A stretch of DNA of 64,000 nt, taken from NCBI RefSeq assembly GCF_021134715.1, contig NC_060028.1:766501-830500 (forward strand). The letters run 5' to 3'. A program made the translations under genes and the position numbers. The notes beneath the pieces are model-generated. The model worked only from the letters and a program-made list of their open reading frames with translations, searched no databases and was not told where the DNA came from. Shown in pieces: positions 47,706 to 59,182 of the stretch (position 1 is the first letter of the stretch; each line of letters opens with the position of its first letter). This stretch comes from Daphnia pulex. Lineage: Eukaryota; Arthropoda; Branchiopoda; Diplostraca; Daphniidae.

Positions 47706-49217
47706 ATGGATGGCGTAATTTTAAATCTGTTGGCCACTTTGCTGTTGTCAGTTGCGCTTTCCTCTAGCGCCCAACAGCAGAATCTCTTACCGGGAAATGT
47801 TACAGAAGTGATCCAATCGTCGGTGGTAGCCAAAATCGCCAGCAAGACCTCGTCGACTCCGAAACTGATCCCGCATAAAATAACGGACAAATCCTACGAA
47901 AAGAAGAACCAAAACACATTTTCTCAGCTGAACAAGAAAATGAAGAAATGGTTGAAAACCAAAAAGGAAACAACGTTCGATGTGGAGAATATGGTTATCA
48001 TTAGCGACCCACCTACACCCGCCATCGATCAGACGTTTCCAGCAAAAGGATCGATCCCGGACGACGGCTGCGACTCCAGTTCCGTGCGGTTCGACGACGG
48101 AAAATGCTATCCACTGATGGGGAGGAAACCTTGCGGCGACCCACAACAGTGGGTCACTGTCGATCCTAAGACATTCAAGGTATGCAAATTTAAAATGGTC
48201 AAATGCGTCACCTAACAATTTCGAAAACTAAACAAACAAATTTTTTAACAGGGACGGTGTGTTCCGCGCATTTGCGGAAGAGATAGGGTCTTTGTCGTTC
48301 GTACGGGACTTTGTCACGACATATTCGACAAATCAGAGTGCCAAGGAGGCCGGCGACTTTACTATTCCCCATACGGAGATCCTGTGTGCGATTGTCCCGT
48401 CGGAGAGTATCCATTCCCGTACCCTAAGAGTGATTGCGTCGCGCTTTTTACCCAAGGTAAGCTAATTGCCTAATTGCATTTTCCTTTATCTTAACATCAA
48501 TTTTAATCGTGATAGGACCCTGTCCCTACGGGCAAGTGGTAGCCATCAGTTCCGACAATTCTTTGCGTTGCAAGGCCTCCAAATGTCCCCCAACCTACGA
48601 CAGTTATTACAATTCCAATTCCAAGCCGAAGCAAATGGTGCCGACCAGCGACGGGAAATGTTACGAACTCGGCACGGCAGGCCCGTGTTCGAGTTACGAC
48701 GACACATCTTCGCTGTTGGGTCTCGACATGTTGAAAAACGAATTGGAGTGCGTCGACGTCACCGATCCTTGGTCGCCGTATTTCTTTTCCCAGGAAGAAA
48801 ACGATCTGCTGGACAGCGTTTTCGACCAGTTCTATCCCGAGTACGACTTCTTCCGAATCTACCTGGTCTACCAGGGTCTGCAGCACGAAAACGAATTGAA
48901 ATACGGCAAGAAGAAGAAGGGCTCTAAGCAACACCCAAGAAGACAAGGCGGAACATCAATCAGCGTACCTTCCAACCCGCCTATTCGGCCTGGAAATGGA
49001 CAAGGAAAAGGCAACTCGAAATTAGTGTAAGAAATAATTCACAACGTTTTAAAAATTTAAGTGCTAATATAATAATGACACGTGTGGATGTGGTTCACGC
49101 AGACCCCAGCAGCCAAACCGTGGTACGAATCAAGCAGTCAAGCCAGCTAAACCAACCGGCTGCACAGGAGGTCAAACGTTCAACCCTTCAACTGGTTCTT
49201 GTGCAGGTCGTGGTTAA
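47706..49217 (+). CDS. Secreted Cys-rich protein, DUF4789-like (D4)
   Basis: Exons 47706-48179, 48252-48456, 48516-49026 and 49103-49217; 434 aa, fully in frame. The leader is MDGVILNLLATLLLSVALSS, followed by SAQQQNLLPGN with N-glycosylation sites. A Lys-rich stretch (NKKMKKWLKTKKE) precedes the Cys core (DDGCDSSSVRFDDGKCYPL, GRKPCGDPQQW, GLCHDIFDKSEC, YGDPVCDCPVGEYPFP, GPCPYGQVVAISSDNS, DGKCYELGTAGPCSSYDD). Then come FFRIYLVYQGLQHENE, a GKKKKG run, and an exon 4 tail (KPTGCTGGQTF, STGSCAGRG). About 20 Cys suggest a disulfide-stabilised extracellular protein. It is the least damaged member together with D1 and D5. The polyadenylation signal is at 49320-49325. It converges on M3, 358 bases between stops. 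Confidence 0.82.
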
Positions 49218-49575
49218 ATTTACTTACCGAATGATATGCTGGACGCCACAGGATGCAGATGTCCAGACTTTTGTTAATCGATTAATTCTCTCCTTTGTTT
49301 AAATCTGTAACTTATCAATAATAAAATTTAAGAAAAAAAATTTCCGTCTTAGAAAACGATACATATATTGATCGGAAAGATCTAAAATTCAGACTTTTAG
49401 AAAATGCCGATGCGAGAAACCTCCTGTATGAAAATACTCAAAATTTGTACAACGACTGAATGTTTTAAGCGGCGGTTAGATTTGGTGGACCCTACACCAA
49501 ATGGACAAAATCCCCAAAAGAAACTAGACGGAGGTTTTTGACAGGTACAAAACACTCAAGGTATCGTTTATAAGG

Positions 49576-52500
49576 TTATAAAAAGCTTTGCTCGTCACAT
49601 GGTGCATTCTCGACGCTGGAAATTGTTTGGGAACAAGTGACGGACGAAATTTGTGTGGTAGCATTGGACGTGGAAAAATCATCACGAGTCACATTGCCAC
49701 CGCCAAGCGTTTCTCGCTTGGAAATGATTTTGACGCGGGACCACAAGAAATTTCGAACGTCTCGATTCAAAAGAATAAAATTGACGAAAATGAAAACGCC
49801 GCGCGAGGTGTTGATTATGACGCAGAACTCAAAGAAATAATACCGACTCAAGTTTAAGCCGTCCAATCTTACTGCCAGATATCCAATCAATTCGAAGATC
49901 CAAGGAATTCCGGTGATGAAAAATAGTTTGACCGCCATTTTCAAACTAAAAATTCGAAATGAAATTTAGAAATAAATTCTACAGATGTATTTTCTTTTTT
50001 GTGGTTTGACTTACTCTTCCTGCTCTTTTGACTCTGAAGAACTCTTTCGATTAGAACGGATAGCCACGTCTTGTTGTCTTTGCCAACAATGCATCAGGTT
50101 GGCATTGAACATCAGACTCAGGAAGAAAAAGATGTCAAGTAATAGGAGGATGCCAACAGGAACGTAAAAGAAAAGTATTAGCGCTGACGAGCTTTCTGCA
50201 ACAATGTAAGAAGATGTCAATAAATTATCGATGGAACCGAATATACGAAAATGAAAACTAACCGGCAGGAAACCAACAGCGGTCGTAACCAAAGTTGGGA
50301 TTGAAAGCGCCGGAGATGCCCATTGCCGTAGACCGAAATTGTGCGATGATTGTGATGATCATTGCCAAGAAAGGAACACCCCATCCAAATGCTGAATACG
50401 GGATGAATAACCCATCGTTGGTGACCTTAAAGGATCCGCTGAAAAACGTTTAAAATAGAACTTTTGTAACATTCGTTCACGTTTGATGTCAAACATTTTG
50501 TTTGTTACTTAAAGATGTGGTAGTAGTCAAAACAGTACACTGTCAGCCAGGAAAATGAGGCTATAAACGCCCAGTAAGTAATGTAGCCTGTTGCCAAAAA
50601 TTTAAAAAAAACTTAAATTTAATTTGACAAAATGTTTACACGATTAAAAATTTTACCGAGCGCGACACAGGAGCTTTCACCTGATTCGACCAGTTTTAGT
50701 TGACCAATCGCCAAGCAAATAAATGCCTAAAATGTACAATAAACAGCTAATTACCCTATAATTTTATCCAATGCTCATATTATTAATAATACCAATGCCA
50801 ATGATATGACGTGACAAAGTAAAATACGCCCGGTTAACATCATGGCCATTGTAGTTTTTCTACTTCTTCCACTATTTTTCTTTCCTCCAAAAGCAGTTAT
50901 AACCATTTTGGCAGAACCTGTGAAACGTTACAATTTTCATAATTAATCGATACTTTGACTGAATAAAAGGAAACATAAATATTTACCTGAAGCTGGAACG
51001 AGTAAATAAATAATAAATGTCGCCAATAAACCCACAGTAGAAATCAGGAGAATTACTGGACGATGACTTTTAAAAGACTCGATGGTAAGGCAATGGAAAA
51101 CTTGGGGGTTATAATAAACTTCCCGCTCTTGTTTGAAAAGTAATTGGTCCACACAAAAAGAACGAACTTGCGACTTGACATCCCAGTAATTTTCAATGAA
51201 CGTGTGGAGTGAAAGGGAAACTCCACCTTTTGAATCATTTCGAAATATTGGAGTAATTTGAGAATTTTCGGCAAACAAGGGAATCGGTTGTTGAAGTTGG
51301 TTGGGTTTGCAAGAACCGTTGAACGTTGGGTCGGGAACGAAGATGACGCTCCAATTGCTGTGATAGGCCGTAAAATCAGAGTTAATGGATCCTGATACAA
51401 TTACAGCTGGTTCAGTAAATTCGTCTCCATATTGTTCGCTGGGCCACCACCATAGAGGCTGACAGGTATATTCTTCACTCATTACGTGCCCAGGTGGACA
51501 ACATTTGGGAATGGCGATTAAAGTCGAATTATCCGATTGATCGTCGTTGTTCGAGTAATTAGACTCGGGCTCACTAATAGTTGTATCGGTAAATGTTGGT
51601 TCAGTGAATGGCGGATCCGTGAACGGGGTATCGGTAAATGGCGATTCAGTCAATTCATCAGTGAATTCTGGTTCGATTAAATTTGCTTCTTCACTGGGGC
51701 AGTACAAGGCGTAGGTTGAAGTAAACGGTAAACCGGTGACATAACTAAACTCTACCATGTCGTCCACACAGTAATCTTCTATAGAGACTAGTAGATTGCT
51801 TGAGTTGGCGATTGTGTTATCCATCTGGATTTCCAAACTACCGTTAGAGTTCAATTGGAACTGCTTGGTACGAGTTGGGTAGGAGCAATTGGCATAGCCG
51901 AAGCGGAAGAATAAATTGGTCGAGTTTTCTTTCGTTCGGAGATTTTCAAAGAAGGGCGTCACAAGTCCTTGATTTTCCCTGCATCTGGGCCTGCCATTAA
52001 ATTCAGAAGTACTGTCTAAAGTTGACATTTGACGGCAGCATTTCCGGATCACTCTTCTTCCATTGAATTTCGATGCGAACAGTTCCGCATATTCTTCAGA
52101 TTTGATGAAATCTAGACTCAATTTTCCTGAAAGGTCGATAGCAGTTGTGGGGAATTTTTGGGTTTCCATAAAGCACATGAAGGCCATTCTTCTCGCCTAT
52201 ATTTTCAATGTTTGAAATTTTAAATGAGAAAATTAATAAAGTAAACAAATTATACCTTGGTGACGTTCCTTTCGTCCGCATAGTCTTCGATGCAATAGCT
52301 GTCGAATTCCAAGAAGTAAAACTGATGAGGAACTAACAACTGTCCGGAAGAAAGGGCGTAGAAGAGATCGCCCATTCTGAGCTCAGGTTCTAAAAAATCC
52401 CAACCATCCGGCGTGCAACTGCGCGGAAATCCTGGATTGACTTGGACATCTTCAACGCTGTAACGTGGTGGAAAACTTTGTTTGGATCCCAAGAAAATGT

Positions 52501-52903
52501 CGCGTGATTTTTGAACCGCTGGTGATTGCCGATGGCTGCTGCTGACCGAAAACTTGACGCACCGATCGGCATCTGGAATATCTTCCGCCGCATTATAATT
52601 GTATAATTGTCCAGGGCCACAACATTTTCGTATCACGAACTGGTTTTTCGACCTATTCTCGTTGCAATGGAATTAATTGAATCCAATGAAAAAGAACACA
52701 AAAAAAGGGGTCAGTGAAATTGTGTGCACAATAACTCAAGAAAGCTTCAATTACCCAACGACAGACGGGGCCGGAAGTGGCACTGGTAATGGCAGGCTCG
52801 ACGAATTTGGCGAAGTAGATTGTAACTGGAACGTCGCTGTGATGACAAACTCTTGAAACACAATTGAAACGAGGACGAAAAAAGTTCTCGCGGTTAACGC
52901 CAT
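49576..52903 (-). CDS. Methuselah-like receptor M3
   Basis: Exons 52903-52755, 52652-52256 and 52196-50987, 50917-50793, then helix exons near 50727-50655, 50590-50515, 50445-50265, 50195-50015 and the last ending at 49576. The leader differs most from its siblings (MALTARTFFVLVSIVFQEF) but rejoins them at FQLQSTSPNSS. The ectodomain keeps all three CC modules (FVIRKCCGPGQLY, RRVIRKCCRQ, IPKCCPPGHVMSEEYTCQP) and has the longest Thr/Pro/Phe linker (TESPFTDTPFTDPPFTEP). The seven-helix part is intact where read: VILLISTVGLLATFIIYLL, SAFGWGVPFLAMI, LLLLDIFFFLSLMFN, ITGIPWIFELIGY and GVFIFVNFILLNRDVRNFL. The exon 3 length (1210) gives the same phase as M2, so no frameshift. Likely a working receptor at the cell surface. 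Confidence 0.86.
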
Positions 52904-53843
52904 TGTGAATTTGCAAACCGACAAGTTAAAACGTTACACAAATTTACGTGACCGCACCGACTACAATCTCACGTTATAACAAGGAAACCAAATATCAAAC
53001 ATGCGCTGGTTTTATACACGAGAAATTGCATATAACCTATGAGACCTGCAGTCACCTATCACTCCGACTTGCTCACGAAACAGCGTGAAAGAAACTGGAA
53101 TCACGGCGATTGTGTTGTATATACTTTAAACAGTGATTTAGCCGGAGCAACCTTGACTTCCTATTCGGGCACTTGACGATACAAAGGGAGAGGGGAAAAG
53201 TTGTTAACTTAATGTACGCTGACATAATATGCAAAGTCCTTCCGCAATTTGCAAAATATTAACAAATCAATTTAGGGAATAACCAAATCTTTATCGTCTG
53301 AGTTTTCTACAAAATTTAGAACAATGTCAACCCTAATTGAAAATTGGGAAGCGTCGGATGAAGGATACGGAGTTTCCGAACCTTCTGAGTCTTCAATTTG
53401 CCAAGGATAACTAGTTGAGAAAAAACATACGAAAAAGGAATCAACCTTGGACGAGGAATAGAGAAGTTTGCTACAATTGCGTCTTTTTGAAAAGCTGCTC
53501 AGACGAGATAACAATGACAGATATTGGCCCTCGGGGATCGATTCAAACGTTACGTGTTTTTTATCAGCTTTGCAAAAATACTGAAGGGGAATCCCCTCGG
53601 AGAGAGAGAAGGAGTAAGTCATGATATAGTTTGACAAAAGTTTACGATTTTGGTTTCCGGTTTCCAATAGGAATCTAAGCTACCGTTCCCGATTGGAATC
53701 AAATTACAATAATAATGGCTACTTACATTATGCGGATTGGTTCGACAAATAGGAAATATTTACAAGATGACGATTAAATTAATTCCGTCACTATTCCGGA
53801 TGAGTGGGTTATATGTTAAGTGGTAAACTAATACGCCGCTTAC

Positions 53844-54070
53844 CTTGAATCAAAGTGGAATCAGGAATTCGATTCTCGTTGGAGCGTGGATGGACTTGAC
53901 GATAACACGAGCCACGACTAGTTTGCAAATCAATGCATTGCGGAAGATGCAACCGGTCTATGGTGAATTACTTCAAACGGGTTTTGATTTTCCTACCAGC
54001 ACATGGGCACGTTCTGAAGCCTTGAAGGATATCACTGCAATACTACTAACCGCAGTAACCTTGAAGTAAA
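53844..54070 (-). other. Conserved upstream exon-like segment, copy 5
   Basis: The same ATTCAAG|GTAAGCGG donor (GT at 53843-53842) lies about 0.95 kb upstream of M3. A further donor-like site (AAAAG|GTGAGA) lies near 54,276. These repeat the layout seen upstream of M1 and M2. Confidence 0.45.
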
Positions 54071-55110
54071 TGCGCTATTCCGCACATTAAAACAAAGTGC
54101 GACAACGCCCAGTCAGTTTTAGTTTTAGAAAAATAAGAATCAGTCCATTCCTCCACATTTGGACAGGTATAAAAGGAAAGCTTTTCGAAAATCTGGTTTT
54201 CCATCATTTCTTTCTCCTACAATTTTAGAAAGTATTTAAATTGAATTCTGAATGTTAGTAATGATATCATCTCACCTTTTGAGTTTTTTCTCATCCGATT
54301 TGTCCTAAACGGGGAATTTCTTGGTCCTTCCTGTACCACACCTTAGCCTTGTCTAATGTTCCTGTAAAAGAGCAAATTGAAACCAACGTTATGAAAACAC
54401 TTTGACTAAAGTGTGCCGATGACACGAATAATTGCCTCTAGATAAAAATGACTAAACGTCCTTCGGGCATACGGGAACCGGTCGTCATCACAATCAGCAA
54501 ATAGAAACTGCGCAAAAATTCTCCAGCCAAGTCCCAGTATATACTTCAAGTGGTAAACCAGTGGAGAAAAGAAACGCGGGGGCTTGTGAAAGCTGTCGGT
54601 TCGCTGATGAATAACCTACAAAGAAAAAATGTATACATAGTAACACATGAGATAACAAAACAAAAACCAAAATGTGAAAATTTGAATTCACCGTTAGCTT
54701 TTATCCATTACTTCGTCTCGGCCAGAAGAAAACATCGTGCCAATTAAACGGGGAAAACCCAGCGGGGGAGATGATGATACTATAATAGCACGACGTACAC
54801 ACTGTGTTTCACGGAGGTAAATATGATAGTATACGCTCACGGGTGTGTGTACATCCGATTCCATAACTATCTGTGCCATCGCCCAAGGCGCACCAACCTC
54901 CAAAAATAAAAATAAAAACCATTCCTTGACAGAATGATTGATACTTTGCAAAGGTTGGCTTTCTCATACAGCCATCCCGTTTCTGATTTAAAAATAAAAT
55001 AAAATCCGGCCAACCCCTATACCTAGTTGCGAAACCTGCTGCAAGTGCGTACTGGAAGCGGTATGTACACGCCGTAAGGAGTGGCACAGATATTTATACC
55101 AAGTCGGATG

Positions 55111-55148
55111 TTACAAAAAGGTGAAAGCTAGGAAAAGAATAGTTCAGT
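55111..55148 (+). promoter_or_regulatory. Core promoter of secreted-protein gene D5
   Basis: The TATA position is weak here (TTACAAAAAGGTGA at 55111), but TCAGT at 55144-55148 and the leader sequence are conserved with D1-D4. Confidence 0.5.
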
Positions 55149-55261
55149 TTTCTCTTGAACCTCGTCGTCGCAACAGCGTCCGCTTCAACTTTCTAGTGAT
55201 CCGTGTGACGACACTTTTCTCTCTATCCATCGGTGTGAAACTGGCGGAAACTGGACACGGG

Positions 55262-56842
55262 ATGGATGACGTGATTGTTTTACTCTTGTCAGTGATGGCC
55301 ATTCTAATAGGATCCAGTGCCCAGCATCAGAGTGGTTTACCCCGCGCAGGATTAATTCGTCAATCGTCCGTCCCATACGCTGGCCACAGGAGATCATGGC
55401 CACCAAATTCCCTGACGTACGACGAAAGGGACGGGGAATCGTATCAAAGCGGAGGCGACGGACACAACCGATTTGCTCAATTGAAAAAGAAAATGTCGAA
55501 ATGGTTGAAGAAGAGAGAGAAGAATAAGAAATCGGAACAAGAAGCTTTCGATCCGGATAACATGGTCATAGTACTGGACGCAGCCACCCCCGCCTTCGAT
55601 CAACAGTTTTCGGCCAACGGATCGATTCCGGACGACGGATGCGACTCCAATTCAGTGCGGTTCGACGACGGCCAATGCTACCTTCTGCTGGGGAGGGAAC
55701 CCTGCAAGGATCCAAGACATTGGGTCACGGTTGACTCATCCACATACAAGGTATATGCAAATTGAAAGGTGTGTCAAGCAAACAATTGCGGAAGACTAAA
55801 AAAACGATTACATTTTGATTAGGGGCGGTGCACTCCGCGCCTTTGCGGAAGAGACAGGGTCTTTGTTGTACGAACGGGACTTTGTCACGACATTTACGAC
55901 ACATCCGAGTGCCGCGGAGGCCGTCGTCTTTACTATTCCCAATACGGAAAACCGGTCTGCGATTGTCCCATCGGTCACTATCCATTCCCGTACCCTCAGG
56001 ACAATTGCGTCCGACTTTTTACCCAAGGTATAAAAGAAAATCGCTGATCATTAACGCCTCCCTCGTCTTAACAACTTTTTTTCTGTTACAGGACCATGTC
56101 CCTACGGCCAAGTGTTGTCTATAAACTCGTTGGGTGATTTGAGTTGCATGGCATCTCAGTGCTCGGCTAAACCGCCGCCCACCTATTACAGGCTGGACAA
56201 TTATCCACCCGAGGAGCAGAGGCCAATGCTCCCGAACGAAAACGGGGATTGTTACGAATTAGGATCGGCTGATCCTTGTTCGAGTTACGGCTATGCCCCC
56301 ACTAACAAGGTGCTGGGATACGACGTTGTCAAGCGCCAGTCCGAGTGCGTGGACGTCGGTGATGCTTGGTCGCCCTATTTCAATTCGCAGGAGGAAAACG
56401 AATTACTCGACACCGTCTACGACCAGTTCACGCCAGAGTACGACTTTTTCCGCATCTGGCTCGTCTACCAGGGTCTCCAGCTGGAAGAGGCGGTGAAACC
56501 TGGCAAAAAGAAGAAGAAGAAGAAGGTCATCAATGGCAATTACCAAAAGAGGCAAGACACTTTTGGCATTTTTCAAGTTCCCGGCGGCAGAATTCCGCTA
56601 CTGAATCCTAGTCGATCTGGATACAGAGTAGGCAAAGGCACCAATCCCATCGTGTGAGTCGAATCTCTATTTTTTAAATGTACAAGATTCCTGTAATAAT
56701 TTAAGTTTTCTGACGCAGGCCCGAGCGAGTTCGAAGAGATCTTTCGATCAGACAAGCTGTCAAGCCCGCCATTTCAACCAACTGTAGTGGCAATCAAGCA
56801 TTCATCGCTGCAACTGGTCAATGTCAAAATCGTTTTTTTTAG
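55262..56842 (+). CDS. Secreted Cys-rich protein, DUF4789-like (D5)
   Basis: Exons 55262-55750, 55823-56027, 56092-56653 and 56719-56842; 459 aa in frame. D5 is the most divergent copy: leader MDDVIVLLLSVMAILIG, a longer basic propeptide-like region (RHRRSW-type, KKKMSKWLKKREKNKK), the Cys core (DDGCDSNSVRFDDGQCYLL, GREPCKDPRHW, YGKPVCDCPIGHYPFP, GPCPYGQVLSINS, CYELGSADPCSSYG), then FFRIWLVYQGLQ, a seven-Lys run (GKKKKKKK) and a tail with NCSGNQAFIAATGQCQNR. I chose the ATG at 55262 over the in-frame upstream ATG at 55121 because it aligns with the leaders of D1-D4 and begins a clean signal peptide. The polyadenylation signal is at 56964-56969. No Methuselah-like gene follows it; a rhodopsin-like receptor does, on the minus strand. 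Confidence 0.82.
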
Positions 56843-57088
56843 CAGCATACCTATTATTTATTATCTATACGCATATAGTCACCATAGAATCAAATTTCCT
56901 ACGTACGTTTTTCTTGTCGATCGGACTCTTGCTCCCGAATTTATCCACCGTTATAACCAGCTCAATAAACAATTCTTGTACATTTCTAGCTGAAGGAGTG
57001 ATGGCCTATGGAGACTTTTAATTTATAAAAGAATTGATTATTATCGGAATCGTTCAGATTATAGAGGACTGTAATGAATTTTACTTAC

Positions 57089-57169
57089 GAAGAGATTACA
57101 GCCTTGGCAGAGTGAATCCGTACAGTTCGTGTAGCCCGGGCAGCAGCTGTTTCGGTCCAGCAACATCTG
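57089..57169 (-). other. Putative Cys-rich exon, unknown gene
   Basis: After an ACGTAG acceptor the minus strand reads QMLLDRNSCCPGYTNCTDSL, then CQGCNLF, and ends at a consensus GTAAGT donor. The CCPGY and closely spaced Cys resemble EMI or EGF-type extracellular modules. The neighbouring 57,180-57,290 is also open in more than one frame. No partner exon is evident between here and D5, so this may be a relict. Confidence 0.3.
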
Positions 57170-57949
57170 CTACGTTTTCGGATACCATGTCCTCTTGGTA
57201 ACAGCCTGTAGATTGCGACCTCTTATTACATCGTCCGGATCGGGAGAGATTAGTTTCTGTTGGCCACTGGCAATAGAAGGGAAGATGATTAAGAATGGCA
57301 TTGAACGGGAAATTTCTAAATGCTACTGTTTACGTGAATGAGCTTTCTAATTCGATTGCGATCAACCATTCCTTTTTCCTTATTGAATTATAAGTTATAT
57401 AACTTTTAACGTATTGTACAGCTTCTATTACCTTTTCTCTAGGAAGGATCAGCTTTTCCAGGTAACGTCCGTCTTGTACATAACTAATAACTTGACAACC
57501 AGAATTTCGTCACATTCCACTCGATTCAGTTAAGCACCAAGTTGTCCGAGTTCGAATGACTGTCCAAACCACAAAAAAAAATCACCCACGCCATTTCCTA
57601 CTATGTCATCGACAGACCCCAATTGACGTCATTAGAGTATTAGCTACATAAACGGTTGCTCGGCCAAATGACGCTGTTTTATTCCTTTGTACAGGATACA
57701 GTGTACATTTAGTAACCGTTGGCGACCAACGTCTCGTTTTGAATACAAACGACATTGAGCGCTCAAATCCAAACACGCAGAGATAATAAGCGACCGATTT
57801 ATCACATTGAAAACAGTCAATCACAAAAATATAGGTTGCAAATTGCATCCCGTGCGTTAGAAAAAGAACAATGGATTATCGGATTTTCCCCAAATAAAAT
57901 AGACGGCGATTTCTTTGTTTTTGTCGAATTAAACGCTTCCCATAGTTAT
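57170..57949. other. Spacer and probable 3' untranslated region of the rhodopsin-like receptor
   Basis: No gene seen. TTTTATT at about 57,677 gives an AATAAA on the minus strand, a candidate polyadenylation signal for the receptor that ends at 57,950. Confidence 0.4.
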
Positions 57950-59032
57950 TTAGCCTCGGTACATTTGACACGTTAGAGCCGTCCTCAATTCCTTGTTCCT
58001 GGCGATAAATATCAGCGGATTGTAAACGGCGTGAATCAGTCCCAATTCGATCATGTAGGGCGACAACCAATTGAGACTGCTGCACTCCATTCCGCCCACG
58101 ACGAGCTGGCAGACTAGGAAAACCGACACGAATATGGTCGGAGGTAAAGCCGTAACAATGAGCGACGTGACACCGGTAATCAGAGTGCGAGTGGCCTCGA
58201 GTTCGATCTGACTGATTCTCGTCTTATCCACGTGGATCGACATGGATTTGACCTGGGAGGAATGATCGTTCAACGAACTACTTCCGGACGAGGCCCTAAA
58301 GTTTTGCGATTCGACTTTCCCGGCGATGGCCAATTCGACCCATTCCGCTTCGTTGTCGCTGTCGATCGTTTTGTTGGTCGTCGCCGAGGTGAGCCTCCGA
58401 GATTCGGCGAGCAGAGCTTTCGTTTGCTGGTAGACGATGAAATTCATGACGGTGCAGGCGACGGACAGCACGGACAAGATAATCAAAACTATTTTGACGT
58501 GGAGGAGGTTGACTTCGCAGCGGAGAGGAGCGATGATCCTGGCTAGGAAAATGAATTTAAGGAGCAGGATAACAAACAAGGAGCTGACGATAACGGTGAT
58601 AGTCGCCGAGCGCACCGTCATTTTGTCCCTGTGCAACAGCGGGCGGTTGATGGCCAAATACCTGTCAATCAGGGCCAGGATCATGTTCAACAAAACGAGA
58701 CCCTGCGGGACGCCGACGACAGCGACGTAACCGTGGCAAACCGATTCGACGGGATAGAGTCCCCAGTAAATCAATTTGATGACGGACGGAACGAAAAACG
58801 TCAAGTAGGAGAAGATGATGCCCAGCAGGAAAATGTTGCGGGGTTTCCTGTGCAAGCGGCGGCGGTGGATAATGGTAAACGCTATCGTCACGTTGAGAGG
58901 TATGCCGATGGAGCAGCAGACGAATTTCGTGGCGATGAGGAAGTTGTCGTCGAGATCGATGGGGTTGTACACGTGTCCGTCCTTGTCGAGAACAACGTTG
59001 TCTGGATGGTGTTGATGGCTGCTGTTGTTCAT
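57950..59032 (-). CDS. Rhodopsin-like (class A) G-protein-coupled receptor, orphan
   Basis: A single large exon encodes 360 aa from ATG 59032. The N-terminus has an N-glycosylation site (NNSS). Seven helices are visible, with DRY at 123-125 ending helix 3, Cys99 and Cys172 placed for the conserved disulfide, Pro in helix 6 (TALPPTIF) and NPLIF (338-342) replacing NPxxY in helix 7. The third inner loop is long (about 205-280) with Ser/Thr-rich sequence. The tail after helix 7 is only about 18 residues. The ligand class cannot be told. The frame is open upstream of the chosen ATG (reading PIAPLIWE before M) back to a possible acceptor, so the true start may lie in an earlier exon. GC-richer than the Methuselah-like genes. 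Confidence 0.85.
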   Translation of the reverse strand: MNNSSHQHHPDNVVLDKDGHVYNPIDLDDNFLIATKFVCCSIGIPLNVTIAFTIIHRRRLHRKPRNIFLLGIIFSYLTFFVPSVIKLIYWGLYPVESVCHGYVAVVGVPQGLVLLNMILALIDRYLAINRPLLHRDKMTVRSATITVIVSSLFVILLLKFIFLARIIAPLRCEVNLLHVKIVLIILSVLSVACTVMNFIVYQQTKALLAESRRLTSATTNKTIDSDNEAEWVELAIAGKVESQNFRASSGSSSLNDHSSQVKSMSIHVDKTRISQIELEATRTLITGVTSLIVTALPPTIFVSVFLVCQLVVGGMECSSLNWLSPYMIELGLIHAVYNPLIFIARNKELRTALTCQMYRG

Positions 59033-59182
59033 TTCCCAGATGAGTGGCGCGATGGGGGAGCAAGTGAGGCCCTTATGACCCCATAAGCTGGCAAAGGATA
59101 TCCTGTAGATATTTGTTTAGACGTTACTCAATTCTCGTTAGAGATTTATTACGCGATAAAGGGCTAAAATGTAGACATATAC

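Noticed and set aside
47787-48946. Minus-strand frames over D4
   Set aside because: Antisense of conserved D4 exons; the plus strand has the signal peptide, Cys core and consistent splice sites.
55121-55262. Upstream in-frame ATG as the start of D5
   Set aside because: It would place basic leader sequence before the signal peptide, and it lies ahead of the conserved TCAGT initiator at 55144.
58232-59086. Plus-strand frames opposite the class A receptor
   Set aside because: Antisense of a clear seven-helix protein in GC-richer sequence.
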